This document shows, piece by piece, positions 1-8,216 of a DNA stretch of 64,000 bases. Origin of the DNA: Rhodospirillales bacterium (GTDB lineage: Bacteria > Pseudomonadota > Alphaproteobacteria > Rhodospirillales > JASLLZ01); NCBI GenBank assembly GCA_030746775.1, contig JASLLZ010000004.1:1-64000 (forward strand), in the 5' to 3' direction. The position numbers and the translations under genes are program-made. The notes under the pieces were generated by a model. The model did not search any database, was not told where the DNA came from, and saw only the letters and a program-made list of their open reading frames with translations. How positions within the stretch are numbered: the stretch's first letter is position 1; each line of letters begins with the position of its first letter.

Positions 1-2
1 TC

Positions 3-62
3 GCACGAAACTTCCTCTCTGCTGTCCTCATCGCCGCAATCGTCATATGGTGGATTAATTGA
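3..62 (+). CDS. C-terminal tail of a membrane protein (partial)
   Basis: The first 62 bases hold an open frame that enters from outside the window and ends at TGA 60-62. Its last residues (SAVLIAAIVIWWIN) form a hydrophobic helix, as at the C-terminus of a small membrane protein or permease subunit. Only about 19 codons are visible, so the family cannot be named. It converges on the dehydrogenase gene that ends ten bases downstream. Confidence 0.35.
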   Translation, partial: ARNFLSAVLIAAIVIWWIN

Positions 63-71
63 GTCTGGAGC

Positions 72-1040
72 CTAGCCCTTGCCCAGCACTTCGGGGTTGA
101 CCACCAGGTCGGGATCGAGGCGGCCGTCGAGACCGGCGAGGGCGTTTTCGGCCGTGGCGATGCCCATGCGCGCCCCGCATTCCTCGGTCAGACCGGCCGT
201 ATGGGGGCTCAGGATCACGTTGTCGAAGCCATAGAGGGGGTCGTCGGCGGGCGGCGGTTCGGGGGCGAAGACGTCGATGCCGGCGCCGGCAATGGCGCCC
301 GATTTAAGGGCGGCGCAAAGGGCGGCGTGGTCGACCACCTCGCCCCGCGCCGTGTTGATGAGGATTGCGTCGGACCGCATGGCGGCCAGCTCGGCGGCGC
401 CGATCATGCCTTCGGTCTCATCGGTACTGGGCACGTGGAGCGTGACGACGTCGGCGCGCCCCAGGGCATCCTTGAGGTCTTCCACCTTAGCGGCGCCGTT
501 CTCGCCCATGGCGGCGGCGTCGACGTAGGGGTCGTAGGCCAGGACCTCCATGGCGAAAGGCTGGGCCCGTTTCGCCACCTCGCGCCCGATCCGTCCCAAA
601 CCGACGATGAGCAGGGTCTTTTGCAACACGTCGCGGGCGGCGAAGGCGGAACGCACCGCCCATCCCCCCTCGCGCACGGCGCGATCGTGGGCGAAGCATT
701 GCTTGGCCAGGGCCAGCATCATGAACATCGCGTGCTCGGCGACCGTGGTAGCGTTGACGCCGCCGATCACCGCCACCGGCACGCCGCGCGCGCTCAGTTC
801 CGCCACCGCCACGTCGTCATAGCCGACGCCGTGCACCGAGACGACGCGGAGGCGCCCGCCGGCCGCCGCCGCCTCGGCCGTCAGGCCGGAGCGCACGAGG
901 ACCGCGTCGGCCTCGGCGACGCGTGACAGAACCTCGGCCTGGTCGGGCGCTTCGAGCACCTCGATGGTGGCTTCGGCGCGGCCCTCCAGCAATTCCATGC
1001 CCTTGTCGTGAATACGTCCCGCGACCAGAATGTGTGTCAT
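72..1040 (-). CDS. D-2-hydroxyacid dehydrogenase, NAD-dependent
   Basis: A 322-aa cytosolic oxidoreductase of the phosphoglycerate dehydrogenase/D-isomer 2-hydroxyacid family, converting a 2-hydroxyacid to its 2-keto acid. The Rossmann motif GLGRIG lies at residues 147-152, followed by D170, which favours NAD over NADP. The catalytic triad is visible as R232 (in NTARGEVVD), E261 (in FAPEPPP) and H280 (in LSPHTAG). Length is normal for forms without an ACT domain. The ATG is preceded by a GGGGGA ribosome-binding site. It diverges from the helicase gene. The substrate (phosphoglycerate, glyoxylate, lactate-like) cannot be read from sequence. A second, more divergent family member lies at 55445-56491. 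Confidence 0.9.
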   Translation of the reverse strand: MTHILVAGRIHDKGMELLEGRAEATIEVLEAPDQAEVLSRVAEADAVLVRSGLTAEAAAAGGRLRVVSVHGVGYDDVAVAELSARGVPVAVIGGVNATTVAEHAMFMMLALAKQCFAHDRAVREGGWAVRSAFAARDVLQKTLLIVGLGRIGREVAKRAQPFAMEVLAYDPYVDAAAMGENGAAKVEDLKDALGRADVVTLHVPSTDETEGMIGAAELAAMRSDAILINTARGEVVDHAALCAALKSGAIAGAGIDVFAPEPPPADDPLYGFDNVILSPHTAGLTEECGARMGIATAENALAGLDGRLDPDLVVNPEVLGKG

Positions 1041-1159
1041 CGCTTTCCCCCATCGAAAATTATGCCCAGGGGAAAAAGCCTAGCCCATTTTCCGGCGGCG
1101 CGGTACTCGTGCCGACGATAGGCTCTTAAGCCGGCGCCCGGCCGTGCTATACAGGCGCC

Positions 1160-3367
1160 ATGTCCGGCTCCCTCGACCCCCACCCAATCGCGCCGCCCGC
1201 CGCCGCCCATCTCGACGGCCTCAACGAAAGCCAGCTCGAGGCCGTCAGGGCGACCGAGGGGCCGGTCCTGGTGCTGGCTGGGGCCGGCACCGGCAAGACC
1301 CGGGTGCTGATCTCACGCCTTTCGCATATCCTATTGGAAGGCAAGGCGCGGCCTTTCGATATGCTCGCCGTCACCTTCACCAACAAGGCGGCGCGCGAGA
1401 TGAAGGACCGGGTCGCCGGGCTCTTGGGCCGGCCGGTGGAGGGCTGGTGGATCGGCACCTTCCACGCGCTCAGCGCCCGCATCCTGCGCAGCCACGCCGA
1501 GGCGGTGGGCCTCAGCCCCAACTTCACCATCCTCGACACCGACGACCAGGAGAGGCTGTTGAAGCAGCTTTTGGAGGCCGAGGGCATCGACGTCAAGAAA
1601 TGGCCGCCGCGCGTCGTGCTGGCCGTCATCCAGCGCTGGAAGGACCGCGGCCTGACCCCCGACAAGGTCACCGGCGCCGAGGGCTCGGAGGTCGCCGACG
1701 GCAAGGTCCTCGACCTCTATGGTCAATACCAGGAACGGCTCAGAACCCTCAACGCCGTCGATTTCGGCGATCTTCTTTTGTTGGCGCTGGAACTTTTCCA
1801 GGGCGACGCCGAGGTGCTGGAAACCTACCAGCGCAAGTTCCGCTATATCCTGGTCGACGAATACCAAGACACCAACGTCGCCCAGTACCTGTGGCTGCGC
1901 CTGCTGGCCCGCTCGCACGGGAATCTCTGCTGCGTCGGCGACGACGATCAGTCGATCTATTCGTGGCGCGGCGCCGAGGTCGGCAACATCTTGCGCTTCG
2001 AAAGCGACTTTCCCGGCGCCCGCATCGTGCGCCTGGAACGCAACTACCGCTCGACGCCCCACATCCTGGGCGCCGCCTCGGGCCTCATCGCCAACAACCA
2101 GGGCCGCCTTGGCAAGACCCTGTGGACCGAAGTCAATGAAGGCGAGAAGGTGCGCGTCAGGGGCGTGTGGGACGGCGCCGAGGAGGCGCGCCTGGTCGGC
2201 GACGAGATCGAGGCCCTGCACGCCAAGGACCAATCGCTGGACGAAATGGCGGTCCTGGTGCGGGCCGGCTTTCAGACCCGAGAATTCGAGGAACGCCTTA
2301 TAACGCTCGGCGTTCCCTACCGCATCATCGGCGGCCCCCGGTTCTACGAGCGCATGGAAATCCGCGACGCCATCGCCTATTTCCGCGTCGTCGTCCAGCC
2401 GAGCGACGACCTGGCCTTCGAGCGCATCGTCAATGTGCCCCGGCGCGGCCTGGGCACGGCGACCTTGCAGACCGTGCATCGCCTGGCCCGCGCCGAGGGC
2501 ATTGCGCTGACCCTCGCCGTGCGCCGCCTGATCGAAAGCGACGAGATCCGACCCCGGGCGCGCGCCAGCCTGGCGCGGCTAATGGTCGATTTCGAACGCT
2601 GGCGTTCGCTCCTCGACACCATGCCCCATGCCGAGCTGGCCGGCTTGATGCTCGACGAATCGGGCTACACCGAGATGTGGAAGAACCACAAGTCGATCGA
2701 GGCGCCGGGGCGCCTGGACAACCTCAGCGAACTGGTCGCGGCCCTGGCCGAGTTCGAAACCCTGGGCGGATTCCTGGAACACGTCAGCCTGGTCATGGAG
2801 AACGACGACAACGCCACCGACGACAAGGTCAACCTGATGACCCTGCACGGCGCCAAGGGGCTCGAATTCGACACCGTCTTCCTGCCTGGTTGGGAAGAGG
2901 GCCTGTTCCCCCACCAGCGCGCCCTCGACGAAGAAGGGGAGGCGGGCCTGGAGGAGGAACGCCGCCTGGCCTATGTCGGTCTTACCCGGGCGCGGCGCCG
3001 CGCCCTGATCACCTTTGCCGCCAGCCGGCGCATCTACAACCAATGGCAAAGCGCCCTGCCGTCGCGCTTTATCGACGAACTGCCCGCCGATTGCATCGAT
3101 CATGTCGCCGAACCCGGCCTCTACGGCGGCCAGGGGGGTGGCGAGGACCGTTCGTGGCGCCGCCGCCAGCGCGCCGTCCCCTTGGCCGACGCGGCCCGGT
3201 TGGCGCCGCCCGGGGGCGGCGAAGAGGACCTGGCGGTGGGCTTGCGGATCTTTCACCAGAAGTTCGGCTACGGGCGCATCGCCGCCATCGACGGTGACAA
3301 GGCGGAGATCGACTTCGAAAAGGCCGGCCACAAGAAGGTGATGACAAGTTTCGTCAGCCGGGCGTGA
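1160..3367 (+). CDS. uvrD: UvrD/PcrA-type superfamily I DNA helicase
   Basis: A 735-aa ATP-dependent 3'-5' DNA helicase for nucleotide excision and mismatch repair. Walker A GAGTGKT is at residues 41-47. Walker B/motif II VDEYQDT is near 232-238 and motif III DDQSIYSWRGA near 263-273. Motif V/VI sequences (TLHGAKGLEFD, AYVGLTRARRR) lie in the last third. The C-terminal piece HQKFGYGRI followed by a short beta-rich segment is the usual tail of alphaproteobacterial UvrD. ATG 1160 was chosen because it gives full family length and follows a -10-like CTATAC. It is followed by a palindromic repeat and then prmA on the same strand. Confidence 0.93.
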   Translation: MSGSLDPHPIAPPAAAHLDGLNESQLEAVRATEGPVLVLAGAGTGKTRVLISRLSHILLEGKARPFDMLAVTFTNKAAREMKDRVAGLLGRPVEGWWIGTFHALSARILRSHAEAVGLSPNFTILDTDDQERLLKQLLEAEGIDVKKWPPRVVLAVIQRWKDRGLTPDKVTGAEGSEVADGKVLDLYGQYQERLRTLNAVDFGDLLLLALELFQGDAEVLETYQRKFRYILVDEYQDTNVAQYLWLRLLARSHGNLCCVGDDDQSIYSWRGAEVGNILRFESDFPGARIVRLERNYRSTPHILGAASGLIANNQGRLGKTLWTEVNEGEKVRVRGVWDGAEEARLVGDEIEALHAKDQSLDEMAVLVRAGFQTREFEERLITLGVPYRIIGGPRFYERMEIRDAIAYFRVVVQPSDDLAFERIVNVPRRGLGTATLQTVHRLARAEGIALTLAVRRLIESDEIRPRARASLARLMVDFERWRSLLDTMPHAELAGLMLDESGYTEMWKNHKSIEAPGRLDNLSELVAALAEFETLGGFLEHVSLVMENDDNATDDKVNLMTLHGAKGLEFDTVFLPGWEEGLFPHQRALDEEGEAGLEEERRLAYVGLTRARRRALITFAASRRIYNQWQSALPSRFIDELPADCIDHVAEPGLYGGQGGGEDRSWRRRQRAVPLADAARLAPPGGGEEDLAVGLRIFHQKFGYGRIAAIDGDKAEIDFEKAGHKKVMTSFVSRA

Positions 3368-3385
3368 GGGGCTGATTGTGCCAGG

Positions 3386-3513
3386 GGCGGCCCTTCGACT
3401 GGACGCCTTCGGCGCCCGCTCAGGGTAAGGTAAATGTGTCAGAATCAAGATACCCTCATGCTGAGCAGCGCCCCGAAGGGGCGCCTGTCGAAGCATCGGG
3501 CCAATCGGGTCCG
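3386..3513. repeat. Intergenic imperfect palindromic repeat
   Basis: The left arm (about 3388-3435, containing CCCTTCGACTGGACGCC and GCTCAGGGTAAGG) is an imperfect reverse complement of the right arm (about 3461-3513, containing CCCTCATGCTGAGC and CTGTCGAAGCATCGGGCC). The TTCGAC...GCTCAG core resembles palindromic elements scattered between genes in many alphaproteobacteria. It lies between uvrD and prmA and could form a long hairpin in the transcript. The prmA frame stays open through it, but those codons are not part of the conserved protein. No other copy was seen in this window. Confidence 0.6.
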
Positions 3514-3526
3514 GGGCGCTAAAGCG

Positions 3527-4402
3527 ATGGCCGTCTCTCCCGGCCTGTGGCGGATGCGCCTCCATGTCGCGGGACAAGCGGCGGCTGCCTTCGCCGAGGT
3601 TCTTGAACCCCACGCCGGCAGTACGTCGTGGACCGAACCGGTCGGCGGCCGGGCGCTCGTCGAGGCACTTTCGGAAAACGAGCCCGACCGGGCGCTGCTT
3701 GAGGCGCTGCTCGGCGAGGTGGCGGCGGCCTTCGGTCTGGCGCCGCCGGCTCTCGACGTCGCCTGGCTGGCGGGGCGCGACTGGCTGGCCGAAAACCGGC
3801 TCGCCTTTCCGCCCGTCGAGGTCGGGCGCTACTTCATCCACGGCTCCCATTTTGGGGGGTCCGTGCCGGTGGGGCGGATCGGGCTTCGGCTCGACGCCGC
3901 CACCGCTTTCGGCTCGGGCGAGCATGGCTCGACCCGGGGCTGTCTCATGGCCCTCGACGGACTGGCTCGGAGACGCCGTTTCCGCAACGGCCTCGACCTC
4001 GGTTGCGGCTCGGGCATCCTGGCCATCGCCATGGCCAAGACCTGGGGCTGTCCGGTGGTCGCCGCCGACGTCGATGACGAGGCGGTGCGCGTCGCCGCCG
4101 ACAACGCCAAACGCAACGGTGCCGCGGCGCTCATCCAGGTGGTGGCGAGTAACGGCTACCGGGCGCCGGCCCTGCGGCGGGGGGCACCTTTCGACCTGAT
4201 CGTCGCCAACATCCTGGCGCGCCCGCTCGACCGCCTGGCAACAGGCCTCGAACGCCATCTGGCGCGGCGCGGTTTAGCCGTCCTCGCCGGCCTCTTGGAA
4301 GACGAGGCTGCCGGCGTGCTTTCAACCCACCGCCGCCGCGGCTTGCGCCTCGATCATCGCATCACCCTCGACGGCTGGACGACCCTGGTCCTGCGGCGGT
4401 GA
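3527..4402 (+). CDS. prmA: Ribosomal protein L11 methyltransferase
   Basis: A 291-aa SAM-dependent methyltransferase that trimethylates ribosomal protein L11. It has an N-terminal substrate-recognition domain, then the SAM fold with motif I DLGCGSGILA (about residue 160), acidic motif AADVD, and the catalytic-pocket signature VANILARPL (about residue 225), diagnostic of PrmA/HemK-type enzymes. The frame is open further upstream (from 3434), but those codons lie in the palindromic repeat, so ATG 3527 (MAVSPGLW) is preferred; it also gives the usual PrmA length. Confidence 0.9.
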   Translation: MAVSPGLWRMRLHVAGQAAAAFAEVLEPHAGSTSWTEPVGGRALVEALSENEPDRALLEALLGEVAAAFGLAPPALDVAWLAGRDWLAENRLAFPPVEVGRYFIHGSHFGGSVPVGRIGLRLDAATAFGSGEHGSTRGCLMALDGLARRRRFRNGLDLGCGSGILAIAMAKTWGCPVVAADVDDEAVRVAADNAKRNGAAALIQVVASNGYRAPALRRGAPFDLIVANILARPLDRLATGLERHLARRGLAVLAGLLEDEAAGVLSTHRRRGLRLDHRITLDGWTTLVLRR

Positions 4403-4420
4403 GTTGGCAGCCTCTAACCT

Positions 4421-4452
4421 ATGTGTTACACTATACATTGCAAATAACACAT
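4421..4452. promoter_or_regulatory. Palindromic operator of the toxin-antitoxin operon
   Basis: A perfect 8-bp inverted repeat, ATGTGTTA (4421-4428) and TAACACAT (4445-4452), with a 16-bp spacer, sits 11 bp before the antitoxin ATG. A TATACA sequence between the arms could be a -10 element, so bound antitoxin would cover the promoter. Ribbon-helix-helix antitoxins typically autorepress through such sites. The AT-rich patch stands out from the GC-rich surroundings. Confidence 0.65.
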
Positions 4453-4463
4453 CGGAGCGCGCC

Positions 4464-4760
4464 ATGCCCCAGACCACATTTACCTTCCGGGTCGATGACG
4501 AACTGAAGGCCGCTTTTTCCGAATCCGCGAAGGCCCAGGACCGCACCTCGGCCCAGCTCCTGCGGGTTCTCATGCGCGAATCAATACAGCGTCAGGAAGA
4601 AGAGCAGGCCCATGATCGCTGGTTTCGGGGCGAGGTCGAGCAGGGGATGCGCGAGGCCGACGATCCCGACGTGCCGCGCATTCCTCATGACGACGTGCGG
4701 TCGAACTGGCGTCGCCAGCGCGCCGAACTGGTGAGGCGCGCCGGCGCCAAGACGGCGTGA
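4464..4760 (+). CDS. Ribbon-helix-helix antitoxin (RelB/ParD/CopG-like)
   Basis: A 98-aa protein with an N-terminal ribbon-helix-helix DNA-binding region (TTFTFRVDDELKAAF, then a helix through SAQLLRVLMRES). An acidic/basic C-terminal half is likely to wrap the partner toxin. It would neutralise the toxin and autorepress from the palindrome just upstream. ATG 4464 begins the conserved MPQTTFTFRV segment; the in-frame codons before it overlap the operator. Its stop overlaps the toxin's GTG start (GTGA, 4757-4760), the translational coupling usual for toxin-antitoxin pairs. The RHH subfamily is not certain. Confidence 0.8.
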   Translation: MPQTTFTFRVDDELKAAFSESAKAQDRTSAQLLRVLMRESIQRQEEEQAHDRWFRGEVEQGMREADDPDVPRIPHDDVRSNWRRQRAELVRRAGAKTA

Positions 4761-5050
4761 GGGTTGAGTGGCTGCCCGAGGCGGAGCGCAACCGCGAAAG
4801 TCAGATTGCCTATATCGCCCGGCGCAATCCGTGGGCCGCGATCGACTTGGGCGACGCGATCGAGGCCGCCGTGGCCCGGCTCGCCGAAAATCCTAAAAGC
4901 GCCCGGCCCGGACGGGTGGCGGGGACCCGAGAATTGGTCGTGACTGGAACGCCCTTCGTCGTTATCTATCGCGTCGAGCCAGCCGCCGTCGTCATTCTGC
5001 GCCTGTTGCATGGCGCACAAAGCTGGCCGCCAACGCCCCCCGGCCGGTGA
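4757..5050 (+). CDS. ParE/RelE-superfamily toxin
   Basis: A 97-aa toxin of the ParE/RelE fold. The family pattern is clear: N-terminal VEWLPEAERN, helix IAYIARRNPWAA, central RLAENPKSARPGRV, then beta strands GTRELVVTGTPFVVIYRV and VVILRLLHGAQSW. The xxRxL(V)xxxPFxxxY and LHGxQxW signatures favour ParE-type (gyrase-directed) over ribosome-dependent RelE, but this is inference. The GTG start overlaps the antitoxin stop. The following 70 bp lead to hisG, unrelated in function. Confidence 0.82.
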   Translation: MRVEWLPEAERNRESQIAYIARRNPWAAIDLGDAIEAAVARLAENPKSARPGRVAGTRELVVTGTPFVVIYRVEPAAVVILRLLHGAQSWPPTPPGR

Positions 5051-5120
5051 TCGCCAAGCTTGCCACGGGCGGCCGGCCCTGCTATTGGCACGGGCCGAAA
5101 CGCCGAGGCCGGAAACCGTC

Positions 5121-5993
5121 ATGCCGCAACTGAAGCTGGGAATCCCCAAGGGCAGCCTGGAGGCCGCCACCGTCGAGCTCTTCGCCGACGCGGGTTGGGC
5201 CATTTCGGCGCGCTCGCGCAACTATTTCCCGTCCGTCGACGACGACGAGCTGAGCTGCGCCCTGGTCCGTTCCCAGGAGATGGGGACCTACGTCGCCGAC
5301 GGCGCGCTGGATGCCGGGCTGACCGGCCTCGACTGGGTGATGGAGACAGAGGCCGACGTGGAGACGGTCTGCGACCTGGTCTATTCCAAGGCCTCGGACC
5401 GCGTCGCGCGCTGGGTATTGGTGGTGCCCGAGGACTCGGCCGTCACCAAGGTCGAGGATCTCGAAGGCGGCAAGATCGCCACCGAGTTGGTCGGCTTCAC
5501 CCGGCGTTACCTCGCCGAACGCGGCGTCAAGGCCGATGTCGAGTTCTCGTGGGGCGCCACCGAGGCCAAGGTGGTCGAGGGTCTGGCCGACGCCGCCGTC
5601 GAGATCACCGAGACCGGCAGCACCATTCGCGCCCACGGCCTGCGCATCGTCTGCGAACTGTTGCAAACCCACACCATCTTGATCGCCAACAAATCCGCCC
5701 TCGCCGATGCGTGGAAAAAGGCCAAGATCGACCAGATGGCCATGCTGCTGACCAGTGCGCTGACGGCCCGCGGCAAGGTGCTGTTGAAGCTCAACGCGCC
5801 GCCCGACAAGGTCGAGGCCATCGTCAAGCTGCTGCCCAGCCTCAACGCCCCGACCGTCAGCCACCTATACGAGACCGACTGGCTGGCCGTCGAAACGGTG
5901 GTCGAACGCGACCAGGTGCGCGCCCTGGTCCCCAAGCTCAACGCCGCCGGCGCCCAAGGCATCCTGGAACTGCCCATCCAGAAAATCGTTTAG
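5121..5993 (+). CDS. hisG: ATP phosphoribosyltransferase, long form (HisG)
   Basis: A 290-aa enzyme catalysing the first step of histidine biosynthesis, condensing ATP with PRPP. The N-terminus MPQLKLGIPKGSLE is the HisG opening; DAGLTGLDWV and DAAVEITETGSTIRAHGLRI are the conserved nucleotide/PRPP-binding stretches. The last ~75 residues (KVEAIVKLLPSLNAPTVSHL) are the ACT-like regulatory domain of the long form, so no HisZ partner is needed and feedback inhibition by histidine is expected. ATG 5121 is the family start although the frame is open upstream. No other his gene is adjacent. Confidence 0.93.
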   Translation: MPQLKLGIPKGSLEAATVELFADAGWAISARSRNYFPSVDDDELSCALVRSQEMGTYVADGALDAGLTGLDWVMETEADVETVCDLVYSKASDRVARWVLVVPEDSAVTKVEDLEGGKIATELVGFTRRYLAERGVKADVEFSWGATEAKVVEGLADAAVEITETGSTIRAHGLRIVCELLQTHTILIANKSALADAWKKAKIDQMAMLLTSALTARGKVLLKLNAPPDKVEAIVKLLPSLNAPTVSHLYETDWLAVETVVERDQVRALVPKLNAAGAQGILELPIQKIV

Positions 5994-6045
5994 GGCGTTA
6001 TTGGTTTAGACGACCCTTTATTTCTTCCCAATCAAGGAGGACGCC

Positions 6046-6387
6046 ATGACCATCACCCGCGTGCCCGGCAATCCGGGACGAAGCAAGTTCGTCGAATTCA
6101 ACGGCGTGGTCCAAATGGTCGCCACCGCCGCCGACCGCTCCGCCGACCTCAAGGGCCAGACCGAGCAGGCTTTGGCGACCATCGACGCCCTTCTCATCGA
6201 GGCCGGCAGCCATAAGTCGCGCCTGTTGTCGGCGACCGTCTACATCACCGACATGGCGAACAAGGATGACATGCAGGATGCCTGGATGGCCTGGGTCGAT
6301 CCCGAGGCCCGTCCCCTGCGCGCCTGTGTCGAAGTCGGCCTGGCCGGCGGCTGCCTGATCGAAATCGTCGCCCAGGCGGCCAAGTAA
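6046..6387 (+). CDS. RidA-family protein, copy 1
   Basis: A 113-aa member of the RidA/YjgF/UK114 family, small trimeric proteins that hydrolyse reactive enamine/imine intermediates or act as related deaminases. The C-terminal Arg (in PLRACVEVGL) and the LIEIVA strand correspond to the carboxylate-binding Arg and the VEI motif. A strong AAGGAGG site precedes the ATG. It is the first of two tandem copies, about 59 per cent identical to the next gene by my ungapped hand alignment. Position 1 of the motif is Leu rather than the Thr of copy 2, so substrate preference may differ. Confidence 0.85.
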   Translation: MTITRVPGNPGRSKFVEFNGVVQMVATAADRSADLKGQTEQALATIDALLIEAGSHKSRLLSATVYITDMANKDDMQDAWMAWVDPEARPLRACVEVGLAGGCLIEIVAQAAK

Positions 6388-6403
6388 GACGCCGCCACCA
6401 CGG

Positions 6404-6432
6404 TTGGCCGTGCGGCGGGCGCGGTCTATAAC
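6404..6432 (+). promoter_or_regulatory. Promoter between the two RidA genes
   Basis: TTGGCC (6404-6409) and TATAAC (6427-6432) with a 17-bp spacer form a good sigma-70-type promoter 39 bp before the second RidA ATG. It suggests that copy 2 can be expressed independently of copy 1. Confidence 0.5.
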
Positions 6433-6471
6433 TCCTTGGACAACTTCACCGACAGTCCAAGGAGGAAACCA

Positions 6472-6813
6472 ATGACCATCACCCGCACACCCGGCAACCC
6501 GGGACGGAGCCAGATCGTCGAATACAACGGAATGGTGATGTGCGTCGGCACGGCGCCCGACACCAGCCAGGGCATGAAGGGCCAGACCCAGCAGGTTCTG
6601 GCCAAGATCGACGAATACCTGGCCACCGCCGGCACCGACAAGTCGAAGCTTTTGAACGCCATGATCTACATCACCGACATGGACAAGTGGGAGGAGATGC
6701 AGGAAGCCTGGATGGAATGGGTCGATCCCGACAACTGCCCGACCCGGGCCTGCGTCCAGGCGGTCCTGGCCAACGACTTTCTTGTGGAGATCGTGGCGAC
6801 GGCGGGGAAATAG
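6472..6813 (+). CDS. RidA-family protein, copy 2
   Basis: A 113-aa paralogue of the preceding gene, aligning without gaps over its full length. Shared landmarks are MTITR-PGNPGRS, the central YITDM, AWM-WVDP and the RACV motif with the carboxylate-binding Arg; the VEIVA strand follows. The GGAGG ribosome-binding site at 6461-6465 selects ATG 6472 over the in-frame ATG 36 bp upstream. It probably acts as an imine deaminase or chorismate-lyase-fold relative, cytosolic. The tandem arrangement points to gene duplication followed by divergence; the next gene starts 9 bp downstream. Confidence 0.85.
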   Translation: MTITRTPGNPGRSQIVEYNGMVMCVGTAPDTSQGMKGQTQQVLAKIDEYLATAGTDKSKLLNAMIYITDMDKWEEMQEAWMEWVDPDNCPTRACVQAVLANDFLVEIVATAGK

Positions 6814-6822
6814 GGCGGCCCC

Positions 6823-8205
6823 GTGATCGCCCGGCAGGGCATGGCGGGCCGGGGTCTCCCCGCGCTTGGTCTTGCCGCCCTGGCCGCCCTGGTCCTCGCC
6901 CTCGTCCTGGCCCTGGTTGGGCCGGTCCGCGCCCTGACCTTCGACGAGGCGCGCCACCTGTTGAGCCGCACCGGGTTCGGCACGCCAAGCGCCGCCGGCG
7001 TCACCGCCCTGATGCCCCTCGATCACGCGGCGGCGGTGGACCGCCTGCTCGGCGGCCTCGGCGCCGAACCGGTGACGCCGCCGCCGCCCCGGGTCGGGGA
7101 AAGGCCGCCGCCGCCCGCCGCCTGGGCGGCGCTTTCGGCGGCCGAGCGGCGGGCCTTGCGGACACGAAGGAGCGAGCGCGGTAGCCAACTTCGGGAATGG
7201 TGGCTCGGCGAGATGCTGGAGACCCCCTCGCCGTTGACCGAACGCCTGGTCCTGTTTTGGCACAACCACCTTCCCTCTTCCCTGCGCCAGGTCAAGTGGC
7301 CGGCCTACATCTACCGCCAGAACGCGACGTTCCGGCGCCACGCGGCGGGCAATTACGCCGACCTCCTGCGCCAAGTGGCCAAACAGCCGGCCATGCTTCT
7401 CTATCTCGACGGCCAGACCAACCGCGCCGGCAACCCGAACGAGAACTTCGCCCGCGAATTCCTTGAGCTGTTCACCTTCGGCGAAGGCCTGGTCTATACG
7501 GAGGGTGACATCCGCGAGGCGGCCCGCGCCTTCACCGGTTGGCGGATCGACCCCGAGAGCGGCGGTTTTACCTTCGCAGGCGCCCTGCACGACGGCGGCA
7601 TCAAGACCTTCATGGGACGCCGGGGTCCCTTCACCGGCGACGACATCATCGATATCGTGCTCGACGAACCGCGTGTCGCCCGGCACATCACCGAGAAGCT
7701 GTGGCGTATCTTTATCTCCCCTTCCCCGGACCCCACCGAGGTTGGCCGGCTGGCCACGCAATTCCGCCGTTCGGGCCATGCCCTCGGACCTCTGTTGAAG
7801 GGGCTTTTGACTTCGCCCCATTTCCTCAATCCGGCCAATCGGGGCGTCCTCGTCAAATCGCCTATCGACCTGAGCGTCGGAACCTTGCGCGTGTTGCGGC
7901 TCAGGCCCGACGACAAGGCCTGGTTGGCGTCGTTCAACCGCCGCCTCGGCCAGGACGTCCTCGACCCGCCCAATGTCAGGGGGTGGCTGGGGGGGACGAC
8001 CTGGATCACTTCGGCCACGCTGCCGACGCGCCACGCCTTCCTTCTCGACCTTTGGCAAAGCGTGGAAAAGACGGCGACGGCCGCGGCGGACCGGTTGGCG
8101 CCTTTGCTTTTGCCGCTGCCGGCGGCGGAGCCGGCGCCGGCCGGCGAAGGGCCTCACGCGCGCCTGCGCCGCCTGTTGCTCGATCCGGCGTTTCAACTGA
8201 AGTGA
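6823..8205 (+). CDS. DUF1800-family secreted protein
   Basis: A 460-aa DUF1800 protein (family function unknown). The N-terminus has a long hydrophobic signal (LAALAALVLALVLALVGPVRA) and the mature part begins LTFDEARHLLSRTGFG, the usual DUF1800 opening. NENFAREFLELFTFGEG and REAARAFTGWR are the family's most conserved stretches, and PPNVRGWLGGTTWI is its C-terminal signature. GTG 6823 starts the only open frame long enough for the signal. It is followed 11 bp later by a DUF1501 protein, a pairing seen in many bacteria; the two are thought to be exported and to act together, but no reaction is established. Confidence 0.85.
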   Translation: MIARQGMAGRGLPALGLAALAALVLALVLALVGPVRALTFDEARHLLSRTGFGTPSAAGVTALMPLDHAAAVDRLLGGLGAEPVTPPPPRVGERPPPPAAWAALSAAERRALRTRRSERGSQLREWWLGEMLETPSPLTERLVLFWHNHLPSSLRQVKWPAYIYRQNATFRRHAAGNYADLLRQVAKQPAMLLYLDGQTNRAGNPNENFAREFLELFTFGEGLVYTEGDIREAARAFTGWRIDPESGGFTFAGALHDGGIKTFMGRRGPFTGDDIIDIVLDEPRVARHITEKLWRIFISPSPDPTEVGRLATQFRRSGHALGPLLKGLLTSPHFLNPANRGVLVKSPIDLSVGTLRVLRLRPDDKAWLASFNRRLGQDVLDPPNVRGWLGGTTWITSATLPTRHAFLLDLWQSVEKTATAAADRLAPLLLPLPAAEPAPAGEGPHARLRRLLLDPAFQLK

Positions 8206-8216
8206 AGAGAGGGCCC

